Source of the DNA: Methanomassiliicoccaceae archaeon
Lineage (GTDB): Archaea; Thermoplasmatota; Thermoplasmata; Methanomassiliicoccales; Methanomethylophilaceae
Direction of reading: 5' to 3'
DNA: 9,412 nucleotides
Assembly (NCBI GenBank): GCA_009778265.1
Contig: WRKA01000157.1
Coordinates: 1 to 9,412, forward strand
Shown piece by piece: positions 1 through 6,957 of this stretch. Within the stretch, counting starts at the first letter, position 1. The number at the start of each line of letters is the position of its first letter. A program made the position numbers and the translations under genes. The notes beneath the pieces are model-generated. The model saw nothing but the letters and a program-made list of their open reading frames with translations, had not been told where the DNA came from and ran no database searches.

Positions 1-192
1 TCCGTCTCGTCGGTGAGACTGAGCCTCGATATCAAATATATCATATATGTGCTGCTCATCATCTGCATCGCCCGTATGTTCCTCGCTTTCGCGGAGCTCG
101 GCGGGAACAGAAAGAGATATCTGGAAGCTTTGGAGAAGAAGAAGGACAAGATGTCAAGACGGAAAGCGAGAAGGCTTTCAAGCGGTAAGTGA
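1..192 (+). CDS. C-terminal end of a membrane protein (partial, 5' end outside window)
   Basis: An open frame enters from the left edge and stops at TGA 190-192, giving 63 visible residues. Residues about 13-33 form a hydrophobic stretch (IIYVLLIICIARMFLAFAEL) long enough for one transmembrane helix. It is followed by a strongly basic tail (RKRYLEALEKKKDKMSRRKARR) that by the positive-inside rule should be cytoplasmic. The family cannot be recognised from this fragment. The stop lies 4 nt before the ATG of the next gene, so the two are probably co-transcribed. I prefer this frame to an overlapping frame that begins at 47, because that reading gives a low-complexity Ser/Arg/Cys-rich start typical of a shadow, while this frame gives a coherent helix plus charged tail. 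Confidence 0.6.
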   Translation, partial: SVSSVRLSLDIKYIIYVLLIICIARMFLAFAELGGNRKRYLEALEKKKDKMSRRKARRLSSGK

Positions 193-196
193 TAAC

Positions 197-919
197 ATGG
201 GGATATGCATGGCCATATGCGAGACGGAATGCGGGAACGCATTATGCGCGTCCGGGAAGAAGAATATTCTGAAAGTGCTTGTCAAAGACCCGTCGGGATA
301 CGGGGACGCTTCGGAATACAGCGTCTTCCTGCCGATAGAGGATGCGGCGGCATTGTTCGGCGACTGGGACGGGTTCGTTAAAAGGAATAAGATAAAGGAC
401 GACATCTGCACCATTTACACGGACCGTCTTAAGGACAAGGATGACCGCGAGATCGTCGAAAGGTCCGCGGGAAGAACATATACCGGATGGGTCGACCTCT
501 CCAAAGTGGACGAAAGAACAAAAAAGGAACTGATATCCGCCTCGGCGCCGGAGGACATGCAGACGGAATGGGACATGCTGTCGTTCGACGATATGAATAG
601 AACATGCGCGGAATGCATACTGTCATGGGACAAGGGAAGAGGGTGTATCGGGTCCTTCGGTCCCGATAACGGAACGCTTCCCGATATAGCGGGAAGATAC
701 GGATGCGTCATCACCGCATCCATCCCGGACGGAGTATCCGCTAAAAGAAGATACACCTCCGGTGACGCAAAGGCCCTGATGAAAGAGATACCGATACTGA
801 GGGACGCTCTGGCGAAGGAAGGAAAACAGGCGGTCAGAAGATATTCCGGACCCGTGGACCGTCTGGAAGCGGTGGCGGGTATATCAATAAAAGAGGGCTG
901 CGGCTTCAGATTCTTCTGA
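197..919 (+). CDS. Cysteine-rich conserved-looking hypothetical protein, 240 aa
   Basis: I do not recognise this family. The frame is open further upstream (to 47), but that part overlaps the preceding membrane-protein frame. ATG 197 starts 4 nt after that gene's stop and has a weak GTGAT Shine-Dalgarno-like element at 189-193. ATG 209 is an alternative start. The protein has ten cysteines in a striking arrangement. An N-terminal group is C4-x3-C8-x3-C12-x4-C17. A second group, C137-x2-C140-x9-C150-x19-C170, surrounds a Gly/Pro-rich segment (RGCIGSFGPDNGTLPDIA). C71 and C235 lie apart, the latter in the terminal GCGFRFF. Two four-cysteine groups suggest zinc or iron-sulfur binding, but this is inference. 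There is no signal peptide or membrane helix, so a cytoplasmic location is expected. The spacing does not match a radical SAM CxxxCxxC motif. Confidence 0.75.
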   Translation: MGICMAICETECGNALCASGKKNILKVLVKDPSGYGDASEYSVFLPIEDAAALFGDWDGFVKRNKIKDDICTIYTDRLKDKDDREIVERSAGRTYTGWVDLSKVDERTKKELISASAPEDMQTEWDMLSFDDMNRTCAECILSWDKGRGCIGSFGPDNGTLPDIAGRYGCVITASIPDGVSAKRRYTSGDAKALMKEIPILRDALAKEGKQAVRRYSGPVDRLEAVAGISIKEGCGFRFF

Positions 920-945
920 AAGACCATGAAATCCCTTCCGATCCT

Positions 946-965
946 CTTATCTTTTTGACATTTTT
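946..965 (+). terminator. T-rich tracts after the cysteine-rich protein gene
   Basis: Two runs of five T (952-956 and 961-965) lie 33-46 nt beyond the stop at 919, in an abruptly AT-rich stretch. Archaeal RNA polymerase commonly terminates at oligo-T without a hairpin, so this is a plausible end for the leftward operon. No stem-loop precedes it, and the call rests only on base composition and position. Confidence 0.35.
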
Positions 966-1073
966 CATCTGTAATTAAACATTTCTTCTGATTTCTATTA
1001 ATTTTCTACGATTGTTGATTGAAAAACGAATAATAATTACGAAATTCGAAAAAATGTGAATGAAGTGCGCATG

Positions 1074-1084
1074 TTTAATATATT
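1074..1084 (+). promoter_or_regulatory. TATA-box-like element of the acs promoter
   Basis: TTTAATATATT sits 58-68 bases before the acs start in an AT-rich intergenic region (920-1141) between GC-rich genes. It resembles the archaeal TATA consensus TTTAWATA. Initiation about 25 nt downstream would fall near 1100-1108, giving a leader of roughly 35-40 nt that holds the ribosome binding site GAGGGAG (1131-1137). Confidence 0.5.
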
Positions 1085-1105
1085 GGAACGCTTTTTTCCC
1101 TGCCG

Positions 1106-1122
1106 GAACATCCGGGATGTTC
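1106..1122. promoter_or_regulatory. Perfect 17-bp palindrome, candidate acs operator
   Basis: GAACATCC-G-GGATGTTC is an exact inverted repeat of 8-bp arms around one central base. It lies between the TATA-like box (1074-1084) and the acs start (1142), at or just after the predicted transcription start. A repressor bound here would block initiation or early elongation. Alternatively it could form a hairpin at the 5' end of the acs mRNA. No regulator for it can be named from the window. Confidence 0.45.
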
Positions 1123-1141
1123 TGTAAAACGAGGGAGACTG

Positions 1142-3091
1142 ATGACACCAGAGAATTCGAAAGGACACTATCCGCCGTCAGACGATTACCGCAAAAGGGC
1201 TTTCGTAAAGAGCGTAAAGGATTACGATACGCTCTATAACGGGTCCTTGAAAGACCCGGTAGCGTACTGGGCGAAAGAGGCGGAGCAGATAGACTGGTTC
1301 TCTAAGGACTGGGAAGAGACGTTCACCTGGAACAAGGAAGAGAACAGGTTCACGTGGTTCAAGGGAGGTAAACTGAACGTTTCGTACAACTGCCTTGACA
1401 GACATGTGAACAACGGGCTGAAGAACACCGCCGCCATGATATTCCAGGGGGAGAACGACAGCGATGCTAAAGTGTACACATACGGCGAACTGCTGTACGA
1501 AGTGGAAAGATTCGCGAACGTCCTGAAAAGCAAGGGGGTGAAGAAGGGCGACAGGGTGGCGGTATACCTGCCTATGATACCGGAACTTCCGATCACGTTA
1601 CTGGCATGCGCCAGGATCGGGGCGGTGCACAGCGTCGTGTTCGCGGGATTCAGTTCCGAGGCCGTCTACAACCGCGTCTCCGACTGCACACCGAAGGTCC
1701 TTGTGACATCGGACGGAAGCTACCGCGCCGGAAAGAAGATAGACATGAAGGGCAAGGTTAACGAAATTCTCGAAAGAGATACGAGCGTCGAACATGTCAT
1801 CGTGGTAAGACGTACGGGAGCGGACGTCGTGATGGAAGAGAACAGGGACACGTGGTGGCATGACGATGTCACGAAGGTACCGCTCAGATGCGAACCCGAA
1901 GTGATGGACGCGGAGGACCCGCTGTTCCTTCTCTATACATCCGGAACAACGGGAAAACCGAAGGGACTGGTGCACACCTGCGGCGGTTACATAACCGGCG
2001 CGTACTCGTCCTACAAGTACGTATTCAACTACGTCCCGGGGGACGTGTACTGGTGTACCGCCGACGTGGGATGGATCACCGGACACACGTACATCCTGTA
2101 CGGTCCGCTCGCGTTCGGCGCGACCACGTTACTGTTCGAAGGCGTACCGAACTATCCGGAGAACGACCGGTTCTGGCAGGTGGCGGAGAAGTGGAAGGTG
2201 GATATCTTCTACACTGCGCCGACGGCGATAAGGATGATCAGGAAGACCGGGGACGAGTGGATAAAGAAGCACGACCTTTCGAGCATAAAGATGCTGGCAT
2301 CCGTCGGGGAGCCGATAGACCCGGACGTATGGAAGTGGTATCACGGCACGATCGGAGGCGGACGGTGTCCCATCGCGGACACATGGTGGCAGACGGAAAC
2401 GGGAAGCATACTGATATCGCCGATGACCGGCGCGTTCGACCTGAAGCCGGGATCGGCCATGAAACCTCTGCCCGGGGTAGAAGCTGCCGTGTACAAGGAG
2501 GACAGGACCAGATGCGCCACGGGAGAGAGCGGCAATCTGTACATAGAGAGACCGTTCCCGTCCCTCGCGAGGACCGTATGGAACGACCACGCGAAGTATG
2601 TGGAAACGTACTGGACCCTGTTCCCCGGCCACTATCTTACCGGCGACGGCGCCAAGGTGGACGCGGACGGCGACTTCTGGCTGCTGGGGCGCGTGGACGA
2701 TGTGATCAGCGTCGCCGGCCACAGGATCGGTGCCGCCGAGATAGAGGCGGCGCTCATTGCGCATCCCGCGGTCGCGGAGGCGGCGGTGGTCCCGATACCC
2801 GACGAGATCAAAGGAGAGGCGATATACACCTTCGTGACGCTGAAGGACGGTTTCGAAGAGTCGGACGATCTGAAAAAACAGCTGGTCAACCAGGTCAGGA
2901 ACATAGTCGGTCCCATCGCCACACCCAAGACGATACAGATCGCCGACGGCCTTCCCAAGACCAGGAGCGGCAAGATCATGCGCCGTATACTGAGAAAGAT
3001 AGCCGGCGGGAGCAAACACGAGGAACTCGGGGACACGACCACACTGGTAGATCCCGGTGTGATCGATCTGCTCATCAAAGGCAGGATCTGA
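1142..3091 (+). CDS. acs: Acetyl-CoA synthetase, AMP-forming
   Basis: This 649-residue protein has the usual Acs length and makes acetyl-CoA from acetate, ATP and CoA through acetyl-AMP in the cytoplasm. The N-terminal ACS domain is present (about 20-85). The P-loop-like A3 motif YTSGTTGKPKG is at 265-275. TWWQTETG is at 414-421; its second Trp is the residue known in Acs to close the acyl pocket and favour acetate over longer acids. The adenylate-binding GDG is at 501-503, the hinge and C-terminal segment GRVDDVISVAGHR ends at 528, and the catalytic lysine lies in PKTRSGK (Lys611). That lysine is the site acetylated to switch Acs off in other organisms. ATG 1142 follows GAGGGAG with a short spacer. 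The gene has its own AT-rich promoter region and ends at a strong hairpin. All key motifs are intact. Confidence 0.97.
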   Translation: MTPENSKGHYPPSDDYRKRAFVKSVKDYDTLYNGSLKDPVAYWAKEAEQIDWFSKDWEETFTWNKEENRFTWFKGGKLNVSYNCLDRHVNNGLKNTAAMIFQGENDSDAKVYTYGELLYEVERFANVLKSKGVKKGDRVAVYLPMIPELPITLLACARIGAVHSVVFAGFSSEAVYNRVSDCTPKVLVTSDGSYRAGKKIDMKGKVNEILERDTSVEHVIVVRRTGADVVMEENRDTWWHDDVTKVPLRCEPEVMDAEDPLFLLYTSGTTGKPKGLVHTCGGYITGAYSSYKYVFNYVPGDVYWCTADVGWITGHTYILYGPLAFGATTLLFEGVPNYPENDRFWQVAEKWKVDIFYTAPTAIRMIRKTGDEWIKKHDLSSIKMLASVGEPIDPDVWKWYHGTIGGGRCPIADTWWQTETGSILISPMTGAFDLKPGSAMKPLPGVEAAVYKEDRTRCATGESGNLYIERPFPSLARTVWNDHAKYVETYWTLFPGHYLTGDGAKVDADGDFWLLGRVDDVISVAGHRIGAAEIEAALIAHPAVAEAAVVPIPDEIKGEAIYTFVTLKDGFEESDDLKKQLVNQVRNIVGPIATPKTIQIADGLPKTRSGKIMRRILRKIAGGSKHEELGDTTTLVDPGVIDLLIKGRI

Positions 3092-3107
3092 AACGCATTT
3101 CAAAAAC

Positions 3108-3149
3108 ACCGGTCCGCCGTCCGCGGCGGCCGGTCCGTTCTTATTTTTA
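3108..3149. terminator. GC-rich hairpin with T-tracts on both sides; likely bidirectional terminator
   Basis: Between the convergent acs (stop 3091) and the GyrI-like pair (stop 3185) lies an 11-bp stem, 3108-3119 with 3124-3134. The arms ACCGG and CCGCCG are separated by one bulged T at 3113, and the loop is TCCG (3120-3123). The plus strand continues into a T-rich tract (TTCTTATTTTTAT, 3138-3150). The minus strand meets five T (complement of 3102-3106) directly past the stem. The structure could therefore end transcription from both directions. Confidence 0.7.
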
Positions 3150-3184
3150 TCCTTTCCGTTACAGCGAACGGCCGATCGGAACGT

Positions 3185-3805
3185 TCATCCGTGCCGCGGG
3201 ACCGATCGTTCGTTATCCGGACGCACTTTGATGCGCATGATCGTCCTCAGGTTCTCCGTTCTTGTCCTTCTGCTGTCGTTCAGATAGATATCATGTGTGT
3301 CGTGTTCGCACTCAAGGCCGTTCTCTTCCGCGAACTGCGTCATTTTTTGCAACGTGTCGTTCATTCTGTTATAATCACCGGAATGGAAGGCCTGGACACA
3401 CGGACCTTCTTTGTAGGCTTCGAACCGCAGCCGGCCGTGTTCTATGTCCTTTCCTTTCCTTATTGCCATTCCGACCGCTTCCGCGAACATGGCCTCGGTC
3501 AGAAAAGGCGGCTGCATGATCATCATCGTCCATGAGAACGACACACCGTCCGTTCTGTCCAGACACCACCTGACCTCCATCGGCATGACCTTATGATCGA
3601 TATCAAGCCTTTTTCTTGCTATTTCGAATTTTAATATGTATGATACTGTGTACACAGCTTCGGCGGAGATCTGAAAGTCCTTTTCGTCCGGACGGCCCGT
3701 ACCGTCGAACATGATGAAATTCATCTCCGGAACATCGACGAGCACCGGAGTTCTGCTGGTGTTACCGTACAGACGGCTTATTTCTTCCGAGAGACCGATC
3801 CTCAA
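3185..3805 (-). CDS. GyrI-like domain protein, downstream tandem paralogue
   Basis: This 206-residue protein belongs to the GyrI-like small-molecule-binding superfamily. The family includes bacterial GyrI/SbmC and effector domains such as that of BmrR, and some members hydrolyse cyclopropanoid genotoxins. The typical opening is present as PEMNFIMFDGTG (about 27-38). The pocket Glu is in PMEVRW, and the C-terminal half carries EGPCVQAFHSGDY and IYLNDSRRT. It starts at TTG (3805-3803), overlapping the TGA of the upstream paralogue as TTGA, with GGTGAG five bases before it. This start aligns the N-terminus with that of the paralogue. There is no DNA-binding domain, so it is a stand-alone binding or catalytic domain. 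Compared with its partner it has lost the canonical LHIGSFDDEP-type segment, which suggests altered ligand choice. Its true ligand is unknown. Confidence 0.85.
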   Translation of the reverse strand: MRIGLSEEISRLYGNTSRTPVLVDVPEMNFIMFDGTGRPDEKDFQISAEAVYTVSYILKFEIARKRLDIDHKVMPMEVRWCLDRTDGVSFSWTMMIMQPPFLTEAMFAEAVGMAIRKGKDIEHGRLRFEAYKEGPCVQAFHSGDYNRMNDTLQKMTQFAEENGLECEHDTHDIYLNDSRRTRTENLRTIMRIKVRPDNERSVPRHG

Positions 3806-4455
3806 TCCGGCTCACCTGTTTTTATGCGGTAACGCAATATCGTCCGGTATCTCTCGGGCGCCGTCCTTCTGGCGTCGCTCAGATATATCTCTCTGTGAAC
3901 GCCGTCCGTACGTTCGTATCCGTTCTCTTTCACAAACGCATCCATCTTAGCGAACGACATCGGTTCGTCATCAAATGACCCGATATGCAGCATCTGCACG
4001 CAGATACCGTCCTCAATGCCGCCGAATCTCACCTCTTTCAATAAAGGATGAGGCTTCTTTTTCTCCGTGATAGCATAAGCTGCCTCGAACATCTCCGTTG
4101 TGATGAAGTCGGGCTGTCTGATCATTATTGTGTATATCAAACTCCCTTTATCCGGCGGGACCCCTTCCTCCGAAGCGGCCGAGGACGTCCATACACCCTC
4201 CGGAGGAAAAACGGTGTAGTCGTTGTAAGCGTACCGCGAAGCATGATCTGGATCGTTGCTGATATCGGCCTTATGGCACATTTTGATCGAGTATGCCAGG
4301 GACATCAGTACCCCGACGCGTTCTCCGAAATCCTCGCCGTTCGGATCTCCCGTTCCGTCGATCATGATGAATCTCTGTTCCGGTATCGTGACGATCGCCG
4401 GTCCTTTTACGTCCGTGTACAGGTCTCTCTCATCTTTCTTCCATTCGTGTTTCAT
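3802..4455 (-). CDS. GyrI-like domain protein, upstream tandem paralogue
   Basis: A 217-residue stand-alone GyrI-like protein. It keeps the family's signature blocks: PEQRFIMIDGTGDPN near residue 24, EGVW carrying the conserved pocket Glu, IMIRQPDFIT, CVQMLHIGSFDDEP, and the closing REIYLSDARRTAPERYRTILR. It is cytoplasmic, with no signal or membrane segment. ATG 4455 is preceded by GGGGGT (4466-4461) at five bases. A GTG one codon upstream (4458) is possible but would sit too close to that site. The gene is followed without a gap by its paralogue, so the two are translationally coupled. It could bind or hydrolyse a toxic small molecule, or act as a sensor partner; nothing in the sequence fixes the ligand. 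It lies 155 nt beyond the end of the oxidoreductase operon on the same strand, so partial read-through from that operon is possible. Confidence 0.88.
   Translation of the reverse strand: MKHEWKKDERDLYTDVKGPAIVTIPEQRFIMIDGTGDPNGEDFGERVGVLMSLAYSIKMCHKADISNDPDHASRYAYNDYTVFPPEGVWTSSAASEEGVPPDKGSLIYTIMIRQPDFITTEMFEAAYAITEKKKPHPLLKEVRFGGIEDGICVQMLHIGSFDDEPMSFAKMDAFVKENGYERTDGVHREIYLSDARRTAPERYRTILRYRIKTGEPD
3811..3816 (-). promoter_or_regulatory. Ribosome binding site that supports a TTG start
   Basis: On the minus strand GGTGAG lies five bases before the TTG codon at 3805-3803, inside the last codons of the upstream paralogue. Together with the TTGA stop/start overlap it argues that translation of the second GyrI-like gene really begins at this rare start codon. 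Confidence 0.6.
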
Positions 4456-4476
4456 CACTGACCCCCATTCCGAGGT

Positions 4477-4511
4477 AAAAAAATTTTATCTGATCTGCGG
4501 AACGCCGTTCC
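4477..4511 (-). terminator. Small hairpin plus T7 run after the oxidoreductase operon
   Basis: Reading on the minus strand, a 5-bp stem GGAAC-GGC-GTTCC (4511-4499) is followed by GATAAAA and then seven T (complement of 4477-4483). It lies about 100 nt past the gamma-subunit stop and before the GyrI-like pair. It probably ends most operon transcripts. The AT-rich core could also act as a promoter for the pair, but it lies too near the start codon to leave room for both a normal leader and the GGGGGT site. The GC-rich remainder (4512-4610) shows only a 10-bp palindrome, ATCGTACGAT at 4559-4568. Confidence 0.4.
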
Positions 4512-4610
4512 CGGTCCTCGCGCCTGCTCCGTACCTTTCCTCGCCCGCGGCCGGCGATATCGTACGATGTGCTCATCGGCAGCGGGGACCCGGACGATAA
4601 AGAGGGAGTT

Positions 4611-5147
4611 TTACTCACCGCTCTTCAGTCCGATCTCCACCGCCGCGAGATTCTTATCCAGCAGTTCCTGTTTTCTTGCCGGGACACTCTTCTTTATGCC
4701 CTCTTTGAACGACGCGTCGGAACAGAAATCCGTCTCCTTGTAAAGACGGCCGGCCATCACCATGTTGGCCATCCCTTTCAGTCCGCTGTCCGCGGCGAGC
4801 CTTGTCGCCGGAAGGTAGACCGCTCTCACATCGTTCCTTTTCACTTTCTCATCGACGATGGAACTGTCGACCATGATCAGACCGTTCGGGACCACGGCGG
4901 ATTCGAACTTCTCCAATGACGGAAGATTCATCGCTATCAGGACGTCCGGCGCGGTCACGAGCGGAGAACCGATCGGCGAGTCGGAGACGCAGACGCTGCA
5001 GTTCGCCGTGCCGCCTCTCATCTCGGGACCGTATGAAGGAAGCCACGATATCTCTTTGCCGTCCAGCATTCCCGCGTATGCCACGACCTTCCCGGTGAAC
5101 AGTATCCCCTGCCCTCCGAATCCTGCCAGAAGGAGATTCATGTTCAT
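4611..5147 (-). CDS. 2-oxoacid:ferredoxin oxidoreductase, gamma subunit
   Basis: This 178-residue subunit corresponds to the POR gamma domain of pyruvate/2-oxoacid ferredoxin oxidoreductases. The family hallmark GFGGQGI is at 9-15 and SYGPEMRGGTAN at 38-49; both are highly conserved in KorC/VorC-type gamma chains. In the complex it helps hold CoA and packs against the alpha subunit. The frame is open well upstream, but ATG 5147 is the credible start. AGGAGGGG lies five bases before it, and it overlaps the TGA of the beta gene as ATGA. It is the last gene of the five-gene operon. The length is normal for the family and no key residue is missing. Confidence 0.92.
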   Translation of the reverse strand: MNMNLLLAGFGGQGILFTGKVVAYAGMLDGKEISWLPSYGPEMRGGTANCSVCVSDSPIGSPLVTAPDVLIAMNLPSLEKFESAVVPNGLIMVDSSIVDEKVKRNDVRAVYLPATRLAADSGLKGMANMVMAGRLYKETDFCSDASFKEGIKKSVPARKQELLDKNLAAVEIGLKSGE

Positions 5148-5893
5148 TCTTTCCCCTCCTCCGCCCCGATGTCCCTGTATACCCCCAGCGGATAATACGA
5201 CATCATGTTCTCTCTTATCCAGACAAGCGAATCCTGCATCGACAGTCCCCAGTTGGTCGGACAGGACGAGAGCACCTCTATTATTGTGTAGCCCTTCCCT
5301 TCGACCTGGTATTCGAACGCTTTCTTTATCGCTTTCTTCGCCGCTTTGACGTTCTTCACGGAATCCACGGAAACGCGCTCCGCCAGCGCCACTCCCGACA
5401 GCGTGGAGAGCATCTCGCACACCCTTATCGGGTGCCCCGCCTCTTTCACGTTACGGCCGTACGGCGTTGTCTGCGTCACCTGTCCGGGAAGCGTCGTCGG
5501 GGCCATCTGGCCGCCCGTCATTCCGTATATGGCGTTGTTGATAAAGATCACGGTAATATTTTCACCACGCGTTGCCGCGTGAACTGTTTCAGCGGTACCT
5601 ATCGCCGCAAGGTCGCCGTCCCCCTGGTATGTGAATACCACGTTACCGGGACGCGCCCTTTTGATACCCGTCGCGACGGCCTGCGCTCTGCCGTGAGGCG
5701 ACTGGACCATGTCGCAGTTGAAATAATTGTACGCGAAAACGGAACATCCGACGGACGCGACGCCGGTCGTGTTCCCTTCCACACCCAATTCGTCTATCGC
5801 CTCCGCCACAAGTCTGTGGACGATACCGTGACTGCACCCGGGGCAGTAATGGAACTGTATGTCTGTTAAAGCATGAGGTCTCTGGAACTTCAT
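5144..5893 (-). CDS. 2-oxoacid:ferredoxin oxidoreductase, beta (thiamine diphosphate) subunit
   Basis: A 249-residue TPP-binding subunit of the KorB/VorA type. With the alpha subunit it decarboxylates a 2-oxoacid and passes electrons through a [4Fe-4S] cluster to ferredoxin, forming acyl-CoA; the reaction is reversible. The cluster ligands are visible: C17 and C20 in YCPGC, C50 in VGCSVF, and C211 in SSCPTNWG. The TPP/Mg motif is GDGD at 91-94 followed by NNAIYGMTGGQ from 119. The ATG directly abuts the TGA of the alpha gene with no gap, and GGAGGG lies six bases before it. Length and motif order are those of KorB/VorA-like chains rather than pyruvate PorB, but the exact 2-oxoacid cannot be read from the sequence. 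Confidence 0.94.
   Translation of the reverse strand: MKFQRPHALTDIQFHYCPGCSHGIVHRLVAEAIDELGVEGNTTGVASVGCSVFAYNYFNCDMVQSPHGRAQAVATGIKRARPGNVVFTYQGDGDLAAIGTAETVHAATRGENITVIFINNAIYGMTGGQMAPTTLPGQVTQTTPYGRNVKEAGHPIRVCEMLSTLSGVALAERVSVDSVKNVKAAKKAIKKAFEYQVEGKGYTIIEVLSSCPTNWGLSMQDSLVWIRENMMSYYPLGVYRDIGAEEGKE
5153..5160 (-). promoter_or_regulatory. Strong ribosome binding site fixing the gamma-subunit start
   Basis: AGGAGGGG on the minus strand ends five bases before ATG 5147 and eleven before the next in-frame ATG (5141). It therefore selects the first. It lies inside the end of the beta gene, consistent with coupled translation. Confidence 0.7.
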
Positions 5894-6955
5894 TCATATC
5901 CCTCCGTTCATTTTTTTGATCTCGTTAAGAACTTCCGCGGGCGTCGGTATCATACCGCCGGTGCGTCCGTAGAAACTGACCGGTCTTTTTCCGTTCACGA
6001 TAAGACGTACGTCATCGACCATCTGCCCCGTGGACATCTCCACGCACAGGAATGCTTTTGCGGTCGCCATCCTGGATGATATTGCTTTTTCGGGATACGG
6101 CCATAATGTTATGGGTCTTATGAGCCCCGCTTTGATCCCTTCTTTCCTTGCCGCGTCCACCGCGCTCCTCGATATGCGTGCGGATGCGCCATACGCGACG
6201 AGCACGATCTCCGCGTCGTCCGTCCTGTACTCTTCACAGCGCTGTTCCTTCTCTTTTATCCGCTCGTATTTCTCATATCTTTCCTTCAGTATGGCTTCCA
6301 GATTCGGAGGATCGATGTATAACGAATTCACGATGTTGTGCTCCCTCTTGTTCCCGTGACCGGAGACCGCCCACGGCCTCTCGGGAACCTCCGTCCTTTT
6401 CGTATCGTCCATGACGACGGGCTCCATCATCTGCCCCAGAAGGCCGTCGGAAAGTATCATCGCCGGCATCCTGTATTCATCGCCTAATGAGAACGCGTCC
6501 GCCACGAGATCGATCATCTCCTGCACCGTCGACGGTGCGAACACGAGCATCTTGAAATCTCCGTGGCCCGACGCCCTCGTCGCCTGCCAGTAATCCGCCT
6601 GCGACGGCTGTATCCCGCCCAGACCCGGTCCGGCCCTCTGCACGTTGACTATCAGCGCCGGAAGGTCGGATCCCGCAAGGTACGACAGCCCCTCCGATTT
6701 CAGGCTTATCCCGGGGGACGAGGACGATGTCATCGCTCTGACCCCCGCCGCGGACGCGCCGAGCACCATGTTCACCGCCGCGACCTCGGATTCCGCCTGT
6801 AAGTAAACGCCCCCGACCTTCGGCATACGCTTCGACATATGCGCCGCGAGTTCGGTCTGCGGCGTTATCGGATAACCGAAGAAATGACGGCATCCCGCCA
6901 TTATCGCCGCTTCCGCCAGCGCCTCGTTGCCTTTCATCAAAACCTTTTCCGGCAT
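5894..6955 (-). CDS. vorB: 2-oxoacid:ferredoxin oxidoreductase, alpha subunit (VorB type)
   Basis: A 353-residue alpha subunit that closely resembles the VorB group (3-methyl-2-oxobutanoate:ferredoxin oxidoreductase). It opens with KVLMKGNEALAEA, then the Tyr-Pro-Ile-Thr-Pro motif at 28-32, QAESEVAA at 53-60, TSSSSPGISL at 76-85, and the diagnostic GPGLGGIQPSQADY at 109-122. The C-terminal transketolase-like domain II follows (about 250-295, AYGASARIS...LIRPITLWPYP). In the complex it supplies the pyrimidine-binding half of the TPP site. By family, the substrate is probably a branched-chain 2-oxoacid such as 2-oxoisovalerate, giving isobutyryl-CoA; 2-oxoglutarate or other acids cannot be excluded. 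ATG 6955 was chosen because GGAGG is seven bases upstream. ATG 6961, which would give an ATGA overlap with the ferredoxin gene, has the same site only one base away. Confidence 0.93.
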   Translation of the reverse strand: MPEKVLMKGNEALAEAAIMAGCRHFFGYPITPQTELAAHMSKRMPKVGGVYLQAESEVAAVNMVLGASAAGVRAMTSSSSPGISLKSEGLSYLAGSDLPALIVNVQRAGPGLGGIQPSQADYWQATRASGHGDFKMLVFAPSTVQEMIDLVADAFSLGDEYRMPAMILSDGLLGQMMEPVVMDDTKRTEVPERPWAVSGHGNKREHNIVNSLYIDPPNLEAILKERYEKYERIKEKEQRCEEYRTDDAEIVLVAYGASARISRSAVDAARKEGIKAGLIRPITLWPYPEKAISSRMATAKAFLCVEMSTGQMVDDVRLIVNGKRPVSFYGRTGGMIPTPAEVLNEIKKMNGGI

Positions 6956-6957
6956 TC

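Noticed and set aside
47..196. Upstream extension of the cysteine-rich protein to an ATG at 47
   Set aside because: The added 50 residues are Ser/Arg-rich and overlap the plausible membrane-protein tail in another frame.
2129..3109. 326-codon open frame on the minus strand under acs
   Set aside because: It is antisense to acs, which has full motif support. The translation has no family features and the frame crosses the acs terminator.
1888..3231. 447-codon open frame on the plus strand overlapping acs
   Set aside because: It is extremely rich in Arg and Gly and has no recognisable domain. It lies in another frame of the clear acs gene, so it is a shadow produced by high GC at third positions.
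4430..4618. 62-codon minus-strand open frame between the gamma subunit and the GyrI-like genes
   Set aside because: It overlaps both neighbours and is low-complexity and Arg/Ser-rich. It also spans the T7 terminator-like site.
5148..5420. Upstream extension of the gamma subunit
   Set aside because: It overlaps the beta subunit gene. The family start and a strong ribosome binding site both point to 5147.
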